The translations under genes and the position numbers were made by a program. 64,000 bases of DNA from contig NZ_VOLT01000014.1 of NCBI RefSeq assembly GCF_007954275.1, forward strand, positions 62,001-126,000, read 5' to 3'. Below the pieces are notes generated by a model. The model saw only the letters and a list, made by a program, of their open reading frames with translations. It had not been told where the DNA came from and did no database searches. This document shows, piece after piece, positions 55,138 through 64,000 of the stretch (position 1 is its first letter; every line of letters starts with the position of its first letter). This DNA comes from Colwellia demingiae (GTDB lineage Bacteria > Pseudomonadota > Gammaproteobacteria > Enterobacterales > Alteromonadaceae).

Positions 55138-56988
55138 TTATACGCCACGACGCTGATGTGTTTTACCTTCGCTAAAACTAGCAACGGCTTTTTCTGTTCT
55201 TTCATCTCTTATCATTTCAGGCAAACCGACTTCCCACCAACAATCACAAGTTGACCATTTACTAGCATCAATATCAGTGACAATCACATAGGTACGATCT
55301 GCGGCTTTAGCTCGGGCAAAAGCAGCTTCAAAATCGGCCATGCGGGTTACTTTTTCGCTCAGTGCACCTTGAGATTCTGCATGTTTGACAAAATCAACAC
55401 GTGCAACTTCATCAGTGCCACGTCGACAATCTTCAAGCAGATTATTAAATGATTCATTACCCGTATTATTTTGCAGTTTGTTAATCACCGCATAACCAGC
55501 ATTATCACAGACCAAAACAATCATTTTATGACCCGCAAACACTGAGCTGTATATATCTGAATTGAGGATCATGTATGAGCCATCGCCTACTAGTACAACG
55601 ACATCGTGGTCTGGGTTCGCAATTTTAGCCCCCCAACCGCCAGCAATTTCATATCCCATACAGGAAAATCCAAATTCAATATCAAATTTGGCAATTTGAT
55701 TGTTCTGCCAATTCATACTTAACTCTGCTGGTAAGCCACCGGCAGCTGTTAATACAGTATCGCCTGGTTCAATTAGTCGATTAACCGCACCAACTACCTG
55801 AGCATAAGAAGCGACTTCATCACCTTTAACCTCGGCACGTTGGCTACATAGAGCCTTCCATTCATTGGCTTGCTCCAACGCTTTATCTGCCCAAGATTGT
55901 GCTGAACGCCAGTCAGCCAATTCAATATTTAGCTTGGCCATAGTGGTCTTAGCATCGGCGATCACTGGATATGAAAGGTGTTTAATGGCGTCTGACTTCG
56001 CCACATTAATGCTGATCATTTTCAATTCTGGGTCACGAAATACTGACCAAGAGCCCGTGGTGAAATCTTGTAAACGGGTACCAATAGCAATAACAACATC
56101 AGCATGGGCAGCTAAGTAATTAGCAGAATTTGAACCCGTTACTCCAAGAGGCCCACCATTCAGTGGGTTGCTTTGTAACATAGTGGCACGCCCTGCTATG
56201 GTCTCAACAACAGGAATATTATGATCACCGGCAAGTTTAGCTAGTTCATCGGTTGCTAATGAGTAATGCACACCACCACCACTGATAATCAAAGGGCGTT
56301 TAGCTTGACGTAATACTTCTACTACCTGATCTAAATCCAATTGCTCTGGCTCAGGACGACGAATACGGTGAATTTTTTCAGCAAAGAAAATCTCAGGATA
56401 ATCATAAGCAATACCTTGAGTATCTTGAGGCAAGCCTATGAATGCTGGACCACAAGTGGCAGGGTCTAACATGGTGTCCAATGCCAGTGGTAAAGATTGA
56501 ATTATTTGTGCAGGATGGACGATTCTATCCCAATAACGCGTTACGGCTTTAAACGAATCATTAACCGTCGTTGTTGGATTATTACTATGCTCAACTTGCT
56601 GTAGAACTGGATCAGGTAAACGGCTGGTGTAAGCGTCGCCTGCGAACATTAGTAATGGCAAACGGTTAGTATGAGCTAAACCTGCAGCAGTAATCATATT
56701 AGTAGCTCCAGGGCCGATTGACGCTGTTGCAATACCAATACGACGACGTTGGTTAGCTTTTGCATAAGCAACAGCTGCCATAGCCATTGACTGCTCATTT
56801 TGACCACGCCAAGTAGGTAATTGATCTTGTACATTTTTAAGCTGCTGACCTAAACAAGTCACATTACCATGCCCAAATATAGCAAATGAACAGCCAAATA
56901 ATGGCTCTACTTTACCGTCAATTTCTATTTTCTGTGCTACGAGATACTTTACTAGCGCTTCGGCAAGTGTAAGACGTATTGTTTTCAT
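55138..56988 (-). CDS. iolD: 3D-(3,5/4)-trihydroxycyclohexane-1,2-dione acylhydrolase, copy 2
   Basis: A 616-residue ThDP enzyme with the same length and plan as the copy at 36386-38236. It has WRGQNEQSMAMAAVAYAKA, VLVGDGSYMILNSDIYSSVF (Mg-ThDP motif), CDNAGYAVINKLQ and FSCMGYEIAGGWGA. AAGGTAAATATTT precedes the ATG. A gap of about 200 bp with two stem-loops separates it from the ABC permease upstream. It is followed without real gaps by the dehydrogenase, iolC2, iolB2 and iolJ. Confidence 0.95.
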   Translation of the reverse strand: MKTIRLTLAEALVKYLVAQKIEIDGKVEPLFGCSFAIFGHGNVTCLGQQLKNVQDQLPTWRGQNEQSMAMAAVAYAKANQRRRIGIATASIGPGATNMITAAGLAHTNRLPLLMFAGDAYTSRLPDPVLQQVEHSNNPTTTVNDSFKAVTRYWDRIVHPAQIIQSLPLALDTMLDPATCGPAFIGLPQDTQGIAYDYPEIFFAEKIHRIRRPEPEQLDLDQVVEVLRQAKRPLIISGGGVHYSLATDELAKLAGDHNIPVVETIAGRATMLQSNPLNGGPLGVTGSNSANYLAAHADVVIAIGTRLQDFTTGSWSVFRDPELKMISINVAKSDAIKHLSYPVIADAKTTMAKLNIELADWRSAQSWADKALEQANEWKALCSQRAEVKGDEVASYAQVVGAVNRLIEPGDTVLTAAGGLPAELSMNWQNNQIAKFDIEFGFSCMGYEIAGGWGAKIANPDHDVVVLVGDGSYMILNSDIYSSVFAGHKMIVLVCDNAGYAVINKLQNNTGNESFNNLLEDCRRGTDEVARVDFVKHAESQGALSEKVTRMADFEAAFARAKAADRTYVIVTDIDASKWSTCDCWWEVGLPEMIRDERTEKAVASFSEGKTHQRRGV

Positions 56989-57080
56989 AAATATTTACCT
57001 TTCTAATTTTTTACTGGGAGCAATAAGTCTCACTGCAGACCAACCACTCCAATTAATAATCTTTTTATACAAGTTAACGT

Positions 57081-57152
57081 AATCGAGACGTGACTGTTAA
57101 TATGTCCCGATTAAATTTTCGCTAGGTTGCTCTTCCTATAACGGTGAGCAAC
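57081..57152 (-). terminator. Two stem-loops after ABC permease copy 2
   Basis: AATCGAGAC/GTCCCGATT and GTTGCTC/GAGCAAC, the counterparts of those at 26950-27021. Transcription into iolD2 would have to pass them. Confidence 0.6.
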
Positions 57153-57185
57153 ACATCTAAGATCGTTTGTCTTTAAAATTTATCT

Positions 57186-58160
57186 TTACGATTTCTTGCG
57201 TTTTTGAGCATCAAGTAGAACGGCACCGATGATGATCATACCCTTGATAATTTGCTGCCAATATGGATCAACGCCCAGCATATTCAGTCCTTTATTCATC
57301 ACACCAATAATCAAAGCGCCTACTATACACATAGGTACAGAGCCAACGCCGCCAGCAAGTGATACACCACCAATAACCGCTGCTGCGATAGCATCAAGTT
57401 CCCACATATTTCCGAAAGTTGGGTTACCTGCAAAGGCTCTAGAAGTAAGCATTGCACCAGCAAGACCCGCTAATACACCACATAAAACATATACTTTTAC
57501 CAAGGTGATCTCGACATTGACACCGCAAATTCTTGCCGTATTCACATTGCCACCAATTGCATAAACGTGACGACCAAAAGTTCGTCTGCTCATCATCGTA
57601 TGACAAGCAATGGCAACTATGATGTAAATAATAACCAAACCAGGAATACCAAACACGGATGTGCCGGCAATAGAAGTGAACGCTTAAGAGCTAGCATCAA
57701 CAGGACGGCCATCACTAAATAATTGAGCAAAACCTCGAGCCGCGGTCATCATTCCCAACGTTGCAATGAACGGAGGTATTCGGCCATAAGCGGTAATCGT
57801 TCCGTTTATTAAACCGCAGAACCCACCTACGAACATAGCGCCACCAAAAGCAACAAGAGTCATCCCATACCCTTCGCTACCAGTAACTATCGTAGCCCCA
57901 ACGACTGAAGCCAAAGCAACAATTGAACCCGTCGATAAATCAATACCTGCAGTGACAATCGCAAAAGTTACACCGATGGCAATAATGCCGAACATAGAAA
58001 CCTGTTCGAGAATACTAAAAATGTTCCGAAAAGAAGCAAAACCCTCAATGTTGAATGATAAGACGGTAAAGAGCAGGACCAGTATCAGCACCATCCCGTA
58101 TTTATTAAAAAAAGCCGAATAATTAATATCTCGGACAGCATTTGTTGTAGTAGCTATCAT
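57186..58160 (-). pseudogene. Sugar ABC transporter permease, copy 2, broken by an in-frame TAA
   Basis: The 324-codon frame has exactly the length of the copy at 27043-28017 and aligns throughout. TAA stands at codon 159, where copy 1 has Asp (GAT) in the ASSDAFTSIAG segment. No frameshift is present and both flanks are conserved (GRPVDASS before, AFTSIAGTSVFGIPG after). The stop falls in the middle of the membrane domain, so the product should be inactive unless read through. Upstream it still overlaps the ATPase gene by ATGA. Confidence 0.9.
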
Positions 58161-59740
58161 TGTCCTACTTCCTCAAGTTTAAAATTTGATTGTTCGTGTT
58201 GATTAGAATTTTCGTTATTATGTGAATGTTCAAGCGCTTGCTCAGCAGTATCACCTGCCGCCATCTCAAGAATAATTTCCTGAGTAGCATCGGCACGGTC
58301 AACAATGCCACTTTCACGCCCTTCTGCCATAACCATAATGCGGTCACTCAACGCCAAGAGTTCTAACATTTCTGATGAAATAATAACGATGGCTTTACCT
58401 GCTTTGGCTAACTCTATTATTAATTTATAGATCTCAGCTTTAGCACCAACATCTATTCCTTTAGTTGGTTCATCAAGGATCAATATTTCAGGCTCTAACA
58501 ACAACCAGCGGGCAATAAGGACCTTTTGTTGATTACCACCAGATAAGTTTTCGATGATAGTATCTACCGACGGTGTTTTTATTCTCAACTGATCTTTCTT
58601 TTCATTAGCTACAGCCGAGGCTAACCTATTAGAAACCAGACTATTTTCCAAATATGGCAACAAATCAGGCATGATCATGTTATCGGTAACACTCATATTC
58701 AGCATTAAGCCCGTTTTCTTTCTATCTTCAGTCACAAATCCAATACGATGCTTGATTGCATCCATCGGCTTTTCAATAACAACTTTTTCTCCATGAATGA
58801 ACAACTCACCGGACTCTGCCGGCTCATAACCAAAAATAGCTTCAACAACTTCACTACGTCCCGAACCGACCAAACCTGCGATGCCAAAAACCTCACCTTT
58901 TCTTACCGTAAAGTTGATGTCTTCAAACTTACCTGGCAGAGTTAGGTTTTTTACCTCTAACAACGTTTCACCAATTTCAACCGTTTCGCGAGTGAACATC
59001 TCGTTCATTTCACGACCCACCATCATATTGATCATTTCTTCTTTAGTAATATCAGCAGTATTCTTAGTACCTATATACTCTCCATCACGGATCACCGAGA
59101 CTTCGTCACACAATTCAAACACTTCACCCAGTTTATGAGAAATGTAAATAATCGCGATGCCACGTTCTTGTACTTTTCTCACAATCGTGTACAACCGATG
59201 AACTTCTGCTTCAGTCAACGCAGTTGTCGGTTCATCCATAATGATAATTTTTGCATCATAGGAAACCGCTGTAGCAATCGCCAATAGTTGTGCTTTAGCG
59301 ACGGAAACTTCAGACATCAATTCTTCAACTTTCATCGGGATGCCAAGTTCTTCTAACACTTTATTGGTCTCAGCGTTCATTCGCTTTTGATCCATTAAGA
59401 TGCCTTTAGTAAACTCTCTCCCCAGAAAGAAGTTATCAGCAACAGACAAGTTTGCTGATGGACTAATTTCCTGGGGAACCATTGCTAAACCCGAACGAAT
59501 GGCATCAATCGGAGCGGCAGGTTGAAACGGTTTACCATCTAAAAGAACCACTCCACCTGGATCGGGAGTATAAATTCCATAAAGAATCTTCATCAGTGTC
59601 GACTTACCGGCACCATTCTCTCCCATAAGCGCATGTATGCTGCCCTTACGAATACGTAGATTGACATTATCTAAAGCTTTAACCCCAGGAAAGGTCTTGC
59701 TTACATTTTTCATTTCTAAAATATAATTTGAGTTATTCAC
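58157..59740 (-). CDS. Sugar (probable myo-inositol) ABC transporter ATP-binding protein, copy 2
   Basis: A 527-residue double-ABC protein with GENGAGKSTLMK, IIIMDEPTTALTE, GLVGSGRSEVVEA, LSGGNQQKVLIARWLL and LILDEPTKGIDVGAK. It is highly similar to copy 1 and shows no disruption. It is expected to pair with a permease, but its own partner is interrupted, so it may work with permease copy 1. The start is a GTG as in copy 1. Confidence 0.92.
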   Translation of the reverse strand: MNNSNYILEMKNVSKTFPGVKALDNVNLRIRKGSIHALMGENGAGKSTLMKILYGIYTPDPGGVVLLDGKPFQPAAPIDAIRSGLAMVPQEISPSANLSVADNFFLGREFTKGILMDQKRMNAETNKVLEELGIPMKVEELMSEVSVAKAQLLAIATAVSYDAKIIIMDEPTTALTEAEVHRLYTIVRKVQERGIAIIYISHKLGEVFELCDEVSVIRDGEYIGTKNTADITKEEMINMMVGREMNEMFTRETVEIGETLLEVKNLTLPGKFEDINFTVRKGEVFGIAGLVGSGRSEVVEAIFGYEPAESGELFIHGEKVVIEKPMDAIKHRIGFVTEDRKKTGLMLNMSVTDNMIMPDLLPYLENSLVSNRLASAVANEKKDQLRIKTPSVDTIIENLSGGNQQKVLIARWLLLEPEILILDEPTKGIDVGAKAEIYKLIIELAKAGKAIVIISSEMLELLALSDRIMVMAEGRESGIVDRADATQEIILEMAAGDTAEQALEHSHNNENSNQHEQSNFKLEEVGQ

Positions 59741-59860
59741 AGGTTTTCTTCTTTTTATCGAATAGGTTATGGTAAATTACGACCGTACTTTTTTGAGTCA
59801 ATCGAACCTCTGTTAATCATTTGCTCACCGAGGAAAATACCTTTACCAGACCATATTAAT

Positions 59861-59881
59861 GGAGGGCAATACTTGCCCCCC
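59861..59881 (-). promoter_or_regulatory. Intercistronic hairpin between binding-protein and ATPase genes, copy 2
   Basis: GGAGGGCAA-TAC-TTGCCCCCC on the plus strand, nine bases after the binding-protein stop; equivalent of 29719-29739. Confidence 0.6.
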
Positions 59882-59889
59882 GGCTCAGA

Positions 59890-60828
59890 TTAATACTTTA
59901 ATAGATATGCATCTTTTTGTGCTTTGTCGACCAGTTCAAAATCAATCCAGTTCATTTTCTTAACCTTTTGACCTTTCGCTAGTTTGTAGGCAATTTCAGC
60001 ACCTCCAAAACCTTGACCTTTTGCACTTTGAAATACGGTAGTGTCAAGCCCTTTACCTAAATATTCCAAAGCATCTGGCGTAGCATCAACACCTGAAATG
60101 ATCAAATCTGCATCTGTTTTCCCAGATTTTCTAGCGGCTAATAATGCACCAATTGCCATTTCGTCATTGTTTGCCACAATCACATTAATTTCAGGGTGTG
60201 CTTGCAGTAAATCTTCAACAATTTGTAGTGCTTTAGCGCGATCCCAACGTCCTTCTTGCTCTGCAACAATTTTAATATTTGGATATTTTGCAAATACTTG
60301 CTTATTACCTTCAGTGCGGTTGATTTGTGCTTCGTGACCCAATGCGCCTAACAATAGTGCAACATGAGCTGGTCTTCCGTCGAGTAGACCAACCACACTT
60401 TCAGCTTGAAGAATGCCAGCTTGAATAGACTCTGAACCTACATAGGCATCAATCTTTTGCATGGTTTTTTCGTCAGGAACTCGATTAACAATAACTAAGG
60501 GGATACCTGCACGATTTGCTTTGCTGGCGATAGGTTTGACTATAGAGACATCGGTAGGCACAACTAATAGCGCATCTACCCCTGAATCTATAAAGTTATC
60601 GACATCATTTAACATCTTGCCTGGATCTTCATTCGCATCAGTCAATTTGATTACAACATCATCATGTTTATTGTCAAAATCACGAACACCTTCAAAAAGG
60701 TAACTCATCCATTTATCGGCAAAAGACGGCATTGGGGCGCCAATAACCAATGAATCGGCTAAGGCTATGTTTGAAGTGGTAGTGAGTATTACAGCGGCCA
60801 ATAAGGTTTTTTTCATCGTTTTTATCAT
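59890..60828 (-). CDS. Periplasmic sugar (probable myo-inositol) binding protein, copy 2
   Basis: A 312-residue exported binding protein with the same signal peptide type (cleavage about ALA-DS) and motifs as copy 1: DVDNFIDSGVDALLVVPTD, VIVANNDEMAIGALLA, GVDATPDALEYLGKG. It differs from copy 1 at many positions in the ligand lobe, so the two may bind different stereoisomers. It heads the long minus-strand operon to iolJ. AAAAAAGGAAAAA precedes the ATG, and an operator lies 216-231 bp upstream. Confidence 0.9.
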   Translation of the reverse strand: MIKTMKKTLLAAVILTTTSNIALADSLVIGAPMPSFADKWMSYLFEGVRDFDNKHDDVVIKLTDANEDPGKMLNDVDNFIDSGVDALLVVPTDVSIVKPIASKANRAGIPLVIVNRVPDEKTMQKIDAYVGSESIQAGILQAESVVGLLDGRPAHVALLLGALGHEAQINRTEGNKQVFAKYPNIKIVAEQEGRWDRAKALQIVEDLLQAHPEINVIVANNDEMAIGALLAARKSGKTDADLIISGVDATPDALEYLGKGLDTTVFQSAKGQGFGGAEIAYKLAKGQKVKKMNWIDFELVDKAQKDAYLLKY

Positions 60829-60860
60829 TTTTTTTTCCTTTTTTGCTTTGCTTGAATATC

Positions 60861-60879
60861 TACGTAGTTACACTACGCA
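60861..60879 (-). promoter_or_regulatory. 5' leader inverted repeat of binding-protein copy 2
   Basis: TACGTAGT-TAC-ACTACGCA, 33 bp before the start codon; counterpart of 30721-30739 with one compensatory pair change and one mismatch. Confidence 0.5.
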
Positions 60880-61043
60880 GTTCTAATAAAAAAATTATAA
60901 ATATCAATTTTTTATCATTGATTAACGAGTTATAATTCTTTCGGTATACTTCGTAAATAAACTGAAAAATGTAATGTCCCAACTACTAATTAGTTATCAT
61001 TTTCAGAACTTCATTAATCAAACATAGCAATTAAAAACCCCTA

Positions 61044-61059
61044 TTGCAAGCGCTTGCAT
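61044..61059. promoter_or_regulatory. LacI-type operator upstream of ABC operon 2
   Basis: TTGCAAGCGCTTGCAT, 15 of 16 to consensus. ABC copy 1 has no equivalent site in the matching region. Confidence 0.8.
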
Positions 61060-61465
61060 TCAGTTTATAACGATACCTATAAAAATCAATTAGTAATGTC
61101 ATCCCAGTTCTTTCATCTATGTAAGACGTATTTTTGTTAATAAAAATGTCACTGCCTCTATTTATTTTTATCCTTAAATAGCAGATACAGCTGGCGTCAC
61201 CTCCAATTAGATTGCATGAAAAAAATTGACACTGACAGCTAAACTTAGATTCAGCGTAGGTGTATACGAGGGAAAGGAAGATAAACAAGCAGACGAGGAT
61301 TACAATCAATAAGTTGCTCTAATGGCATTAACCTCATTCTAACGACAAAGCAAATACACCAACACGTCGCAACATTAAAAGCACGATTAAATGATACAAC
61401 GGAAATCAACCTAGTCATTACAAGAGTAATAATCTTTCGAGATTGCCTCTGCAGCTATTTGTTGG

Positions 61466-61681
61466 CTATTTATACAAGGTAGAGTCTTTTTCATGTGGTA
61501 TTTCAATACAATATGATCCTGCATTGTCTAATAGGCTATATCCATTTAGCATCATATAAAAAAGCGATAACACCGAAAAAACGACCAAAAAATGCTGTAC
61601 GAAGGATTTAGCTAAAAGCAAAGATAACTCTTTGTTGAGTAGTTTTTGCTTAGAGTGACTAGGCTGCACACTACTCGCCAC
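61466..61681 (-). CDS. Possible small membrane protein of unknown function
   Basis: A 71-codon frame starting at GTG 61679-61681, with one strongly hydrophobic segment (FVQHFLVVFSVLSLFYMMLN) and a polar tail. AGGGGAAAG lies upstream at long spacing. I do not recognise it, and it could be a chance frame. The surrounding 60,880-62,092 region otherwise holds only two operators and no supportable gene. Confidence 0.25.
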   Translation of the reverse strand: MASSVQPSHSKQKLLNKELSLLLAKSFVQHFLVVFSVLSLFYMMLNGYSLLDNAGSYCIEIPHEKDSTLYK

Positions 61682-61981
61682 GATTAAAACGCTTTCCCCT
61701 TATTCAAGGGACGAATAAAATTTAACCGCTAAAGATCAACTGCCCCTAATAAAGAATATAAAAAATTTAGTATTTTCAAAATAATAAAGGTCATATTTTA
61801 AGAGATTAACCCGTTGAAATTAACAAGAGTACTTACGATAAACTAAGTTATTTACTTTCTTCAATAAATGTATATACGCAAGCCTATATAGTTCACATTA
61901 ATAAAGAGCAAGATTCGAGTAATCGATATGTGCGCAGAACAGATGATCATTTACTCTTTTATTTTTATTCTCAATCAAGCG

Positions 61982-61997
61982 ATGCAAGCGCTTGCAA
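61982..61997. promoter_or_regulatory. LacI-type operator upstream of the chemoreceptor gene
   Basis: ATGCAAGCGCTTGCAA, 15 of 16 to consensus, about 95 bp before the chemoreceptor start. Confidence 0.8.
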
Positions 61998-62092
61998 CCA
62001 TTAGTTAGTCTTGTTACTGTTTTTATTCTAAACATTAAATAAACTCTGTTTAATCTAAACAATCCAGTCTTAACATCCAAATGGTGGTATCT

Positions 62093-64000
62093 ATGAATTT
62101 GACCGTAGCAATGAAAATTATTGGTGGCTTTACCATTGTTTCAATTTTTTTAATAGTAATCAGTGGTATTTCATTGGTTAACCTCAACACAATTCAAGAG
62201 TCGACAAAAAAACAAAATGAATTAGCTATCCCTACTTTGATGGGTAGTACAGAACTTAAAAATAAACTAACTCGGCTAGGCGACTTGGTATTACTTGGTT
62301 ATTACCAAACTAATTTAGCTCAATTATCAGAGCACAAAAAAGAGTTCAAATCTGCTCAATCTCATTTTGAGTCGGCCCAAAATAAACTTAAAATCATTGT
62401 CCAAAAAGAGCCGCTGTTATTATCAAATTTAAACAACTTAGTGGGTAGTTATGACTCTATACATAATAATGTGAACGATGTTTTTAAATACCGTAAAGTA
62501 GCTATAGAGCAAAAAAGTGCTTTAACTGAAAAGGTAAGTTATTTAAAAGAGAAGGCTGTTGAAGTTGAAACTCTATTACTTGAGATTTCTTACCATGATT
62601 TGGCCAATAGTAAATTGCAAAGAGCTATTAATTTAGGTAAGAATATTGAAATATTATTGAATACTCTAGTCAGCACTAGTTTTGAATATCGAATTGCCAC
62701 AGACAGTTCAGAAGTAAATCAATTACAATCTAGCATATCAAGAAACTTTAATAACCTAGTTAGCAACATGAACATTGAACTTAGCGAACTGCTCCTAAAC
62801 AACGTAAATGGTGTCGCTGAGGACTTAACCAAAGAGTTTAATGAACTAAAAAAGCTATTAGCAAGTACAAATGGTATTTTTTATAATAAACATGCTCAAC
62901 TTAACGCTATAGATAGTGCGACAAAAAAGCTCGATGCTTCGCTAAACGATATAAATTTAGCCAATGATATATTGGAAAAGCAACTTATTCTAGCTAATGA
63001 AACCACAATCCGCGCGAGTGCCAGAGTTGATGATTCAGTATCAAGCGGTAACACAGAGATAATAATTATCATGATAGTATCTATCATCAGCGCCATTGTT
63101 ATCACACGTATGACAGTTATTAGTATTACTCGCCCTTTAAGTCGAGTGAATAAAATGCTCAATATTGTTGCTTCAGGAAATCTATCGCAAAAGCTTGATG
63201 AAAGTGGTACCGATGAATTCGCCCGACTCTCTATAAACTGTAATGTATTAATTAATAGTTTAAGAAATCTAATTCAAAGTATTGTTAGTCGTTCAATACA
63301 ACTTGCTGCTGCTGCTGAGCAAACATCAGCAGTAACCTCCCAAAGTACCGTTGCTATTAAGGAACAACTTGCTCAAGTTGAACAAGTGGCATTATCAACC
63401 ACAGAAATGAGCAGAACAGCACAAAGTGTATTGTCTGGTGCTAATGACGCTCTAGGAGAAATCAAGCAAGCTGATGATGAGGCAGAACGGGTTAAAGACA
63501 TTTCAGAAAGAAACAGAAAAACAATTGAATTACTTGCTGTTCAAGTAGAGAACGCTTCACAAGTTATCAACCAACTACAGCAAGATAGTGCTTCTATCGG
63601 CGGTATTATTGACGTAATTAGAGGTATCGCAGATCAAACTAATTTACTGGCACTAAATGCAGCCATAGAAGCGGCCAGAGCCGGTGAACAAGGGCGAGGT
63701 TTTGCTGTTGTTGCTGACGAAGTTAGAACGCTGGCAAGCCGAACGCAGGAGTCAACAGAAGAAATTCAAACAATGATTATTGCTTTACAAAACGGCGCTA
63801 AAGAAGCCGTTTCAGCAATGAATACCGGTAAAAAACAAACCGTGAATTGCGTTGAACAAAGTGAAGAAGCAGATAGAGCATTAGAAACAATTATTCATGC
63901 AGTACACAGAGCGCATGATCGTAGTTGTCAAATTGCAACTACCGCTGAGGATCAAAACGCAGTCGCTCATGAAATTAACACTAGCTTAGAATCCATAGTG
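62093..64000 (+). CDS. Methyl-accepting chemotaxis protein, partial (3' end outside window)
   Basis: The frame runs 636 codons to the window edge. It has a first membrane helix (about residues 9-29), a large all-helical periplasmic domain (about 30-320), a second helix at about 322-341, then HAMP ([20 protein letters not shown]) and the signalling domain. The hallmark hairpin tip is [20 protein letters not shown] near residues 517-536. It should sense a ligand and signal to CheA/CheW. The upstream operator suggests the ligand is an inositol, which is inference. ATG 62093 is taken; an in-frame ATG at 62081 is possible. Confidence 0.93.
   Translation, partial: MNLTVAMKIIGGFTIVSIFLIVISGISLVNLNTIQESTKKQNELAIPTLMGSTELKNKLTRLGDLVLLGYYQTNLAQLSEHKKEFKSAQSHFESAQNKLKIIVQKEPLLLSNLNNLVGSYDSIHNNVNDVFKYRKVAIEQKSALTEKVSYLKEKAVEVETLLLEISYHDLANSKLQRAINLGKNIEILLNTLVSTSFEYRIATDSSEVNQLQSSISRNFNNLVSNMNIELSELLLNNVNGVAEDLTKEFNELKKLLASTNGIFYNKHAQLNAIDSATKKLDASLNDINLANDILEKQLILANETTIRASARVDDSVSSGNTEIIIIMIVSIISAIVITRMTVISITRPLSRVNKMLNIVASGNLSQKLDESGTDEFARLSINCNVLINSLRNLIQSIVSRSIQLAAAAEQTSAVTSQSTVAIKEQLAQVEQVALSTTEMSRTAQSVLSGANDALGEIKQADDEAERVKDISERNRKTIELLAVQVENASQVINQLQQDSASIGGIIDVIRGIADQTNLLALNAAIEAARAGEQGRGFAVVADEVRTLASRTQESTEEIQTMIIALQNGAKEAVSAMNTGKKQTVNCVEQSEEADRALETIIHAVHRAHDRSCQIATTAEDQNAVAHEINTSLESIV

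Noticed and set aside
5772..58160. Reassignment of TAA as a sense codon to explain the three internal stops
   Set aside because: Many intact genes here end naturally in TAA (for example iolA and the porin), so general reassignment is impossible.

Overview
The window looks like chromosome from an AT-rich marine gammaproteobacterium, most likely a Colwellia-type member of the Alteromonadales. This is inferred from low GC, gammaproteobacterial RadD and glucose-6-phosphate isomerase, and a family of intergenic palindromic repeats. No lineage marker such as rRNA is present, and I saw no tRNA genes and no CRISPR array.

Positions 1 to about 12,430 are ordinary chromosome: a DUF6090-like membrane protein cut by the window edge, a lipoprotein, an acyltransferase-3 protein, a tiny ORF followed by a SAM methyltransferase, a DUF1186/SEC-C protein, a DUF885 protein interrupted by one in-frame TAA, radD and pgi. 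Several gaps hold copies of a roughly 320-bp dispersed repeat.

From about 12,980 to the right edge lies a very large myo-inositol catabolism island. A minus-strand group (13.0-18.7 kb) carries a TIM-barrel isomerase, a DMT exporter, a TauE permease, two iolG paralogues and a broken iolB. Next come an RpiR regulator divergent from iolC (kinase fused to an aldolase-like DUF2090 domain), then iolE and iolA on the plus strand. IS remnants follow. A first CUT2 ABC transporter is joined to two Gfo/Idh/MocA dehydrogenases and a second iolE, divergent from an AraC regulator. A minus-strand operon then holds an aldehyde dehydrogenase, a HpaI-type aldolase, a 2-hydroxyacid dehydrogenase and iolD. After an element with 79-bp inverted repeats come a second iolA, a LamB-type porin, a LacI regulator, an IolE/IolI-like isomerase and a PhyH-type oxygenase. 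Last are a long minus-strand operon (ABC transporter 2, iolD2, a Gfo/Idh/MocA dehydrogenase, iolC2, iolB2, iolJ) and a chemoreceptor cut by the right edge.

Together these genes cover sensing (chemoreceptor), outer-membrane entry (porin), ABC uptake, oxidation (IolG), dehydration (IolE), ring opening (IolD), isomerisation (IolB), phosphorylation (IolC), aldol cleavage (IolJ or the fused DUF2090 domain) and malonate-semialdehyde oxidation (IolA). Near-identical palindromes of the form TTGCAAGCGCTTGCAA precede iolG1, iolG2, the porin (two sites), the IolE-like gene, ABC operon 2 and the chemoreceptor. I infer one LacI-type regulon. The duplicated sets are decaying in a complementary way: iolB copy 1 and permease copy 2 each carry a single in-frame TAA while the other copy is intact. 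All functional names rest on motifs, family resemblance and context; no database search was run.
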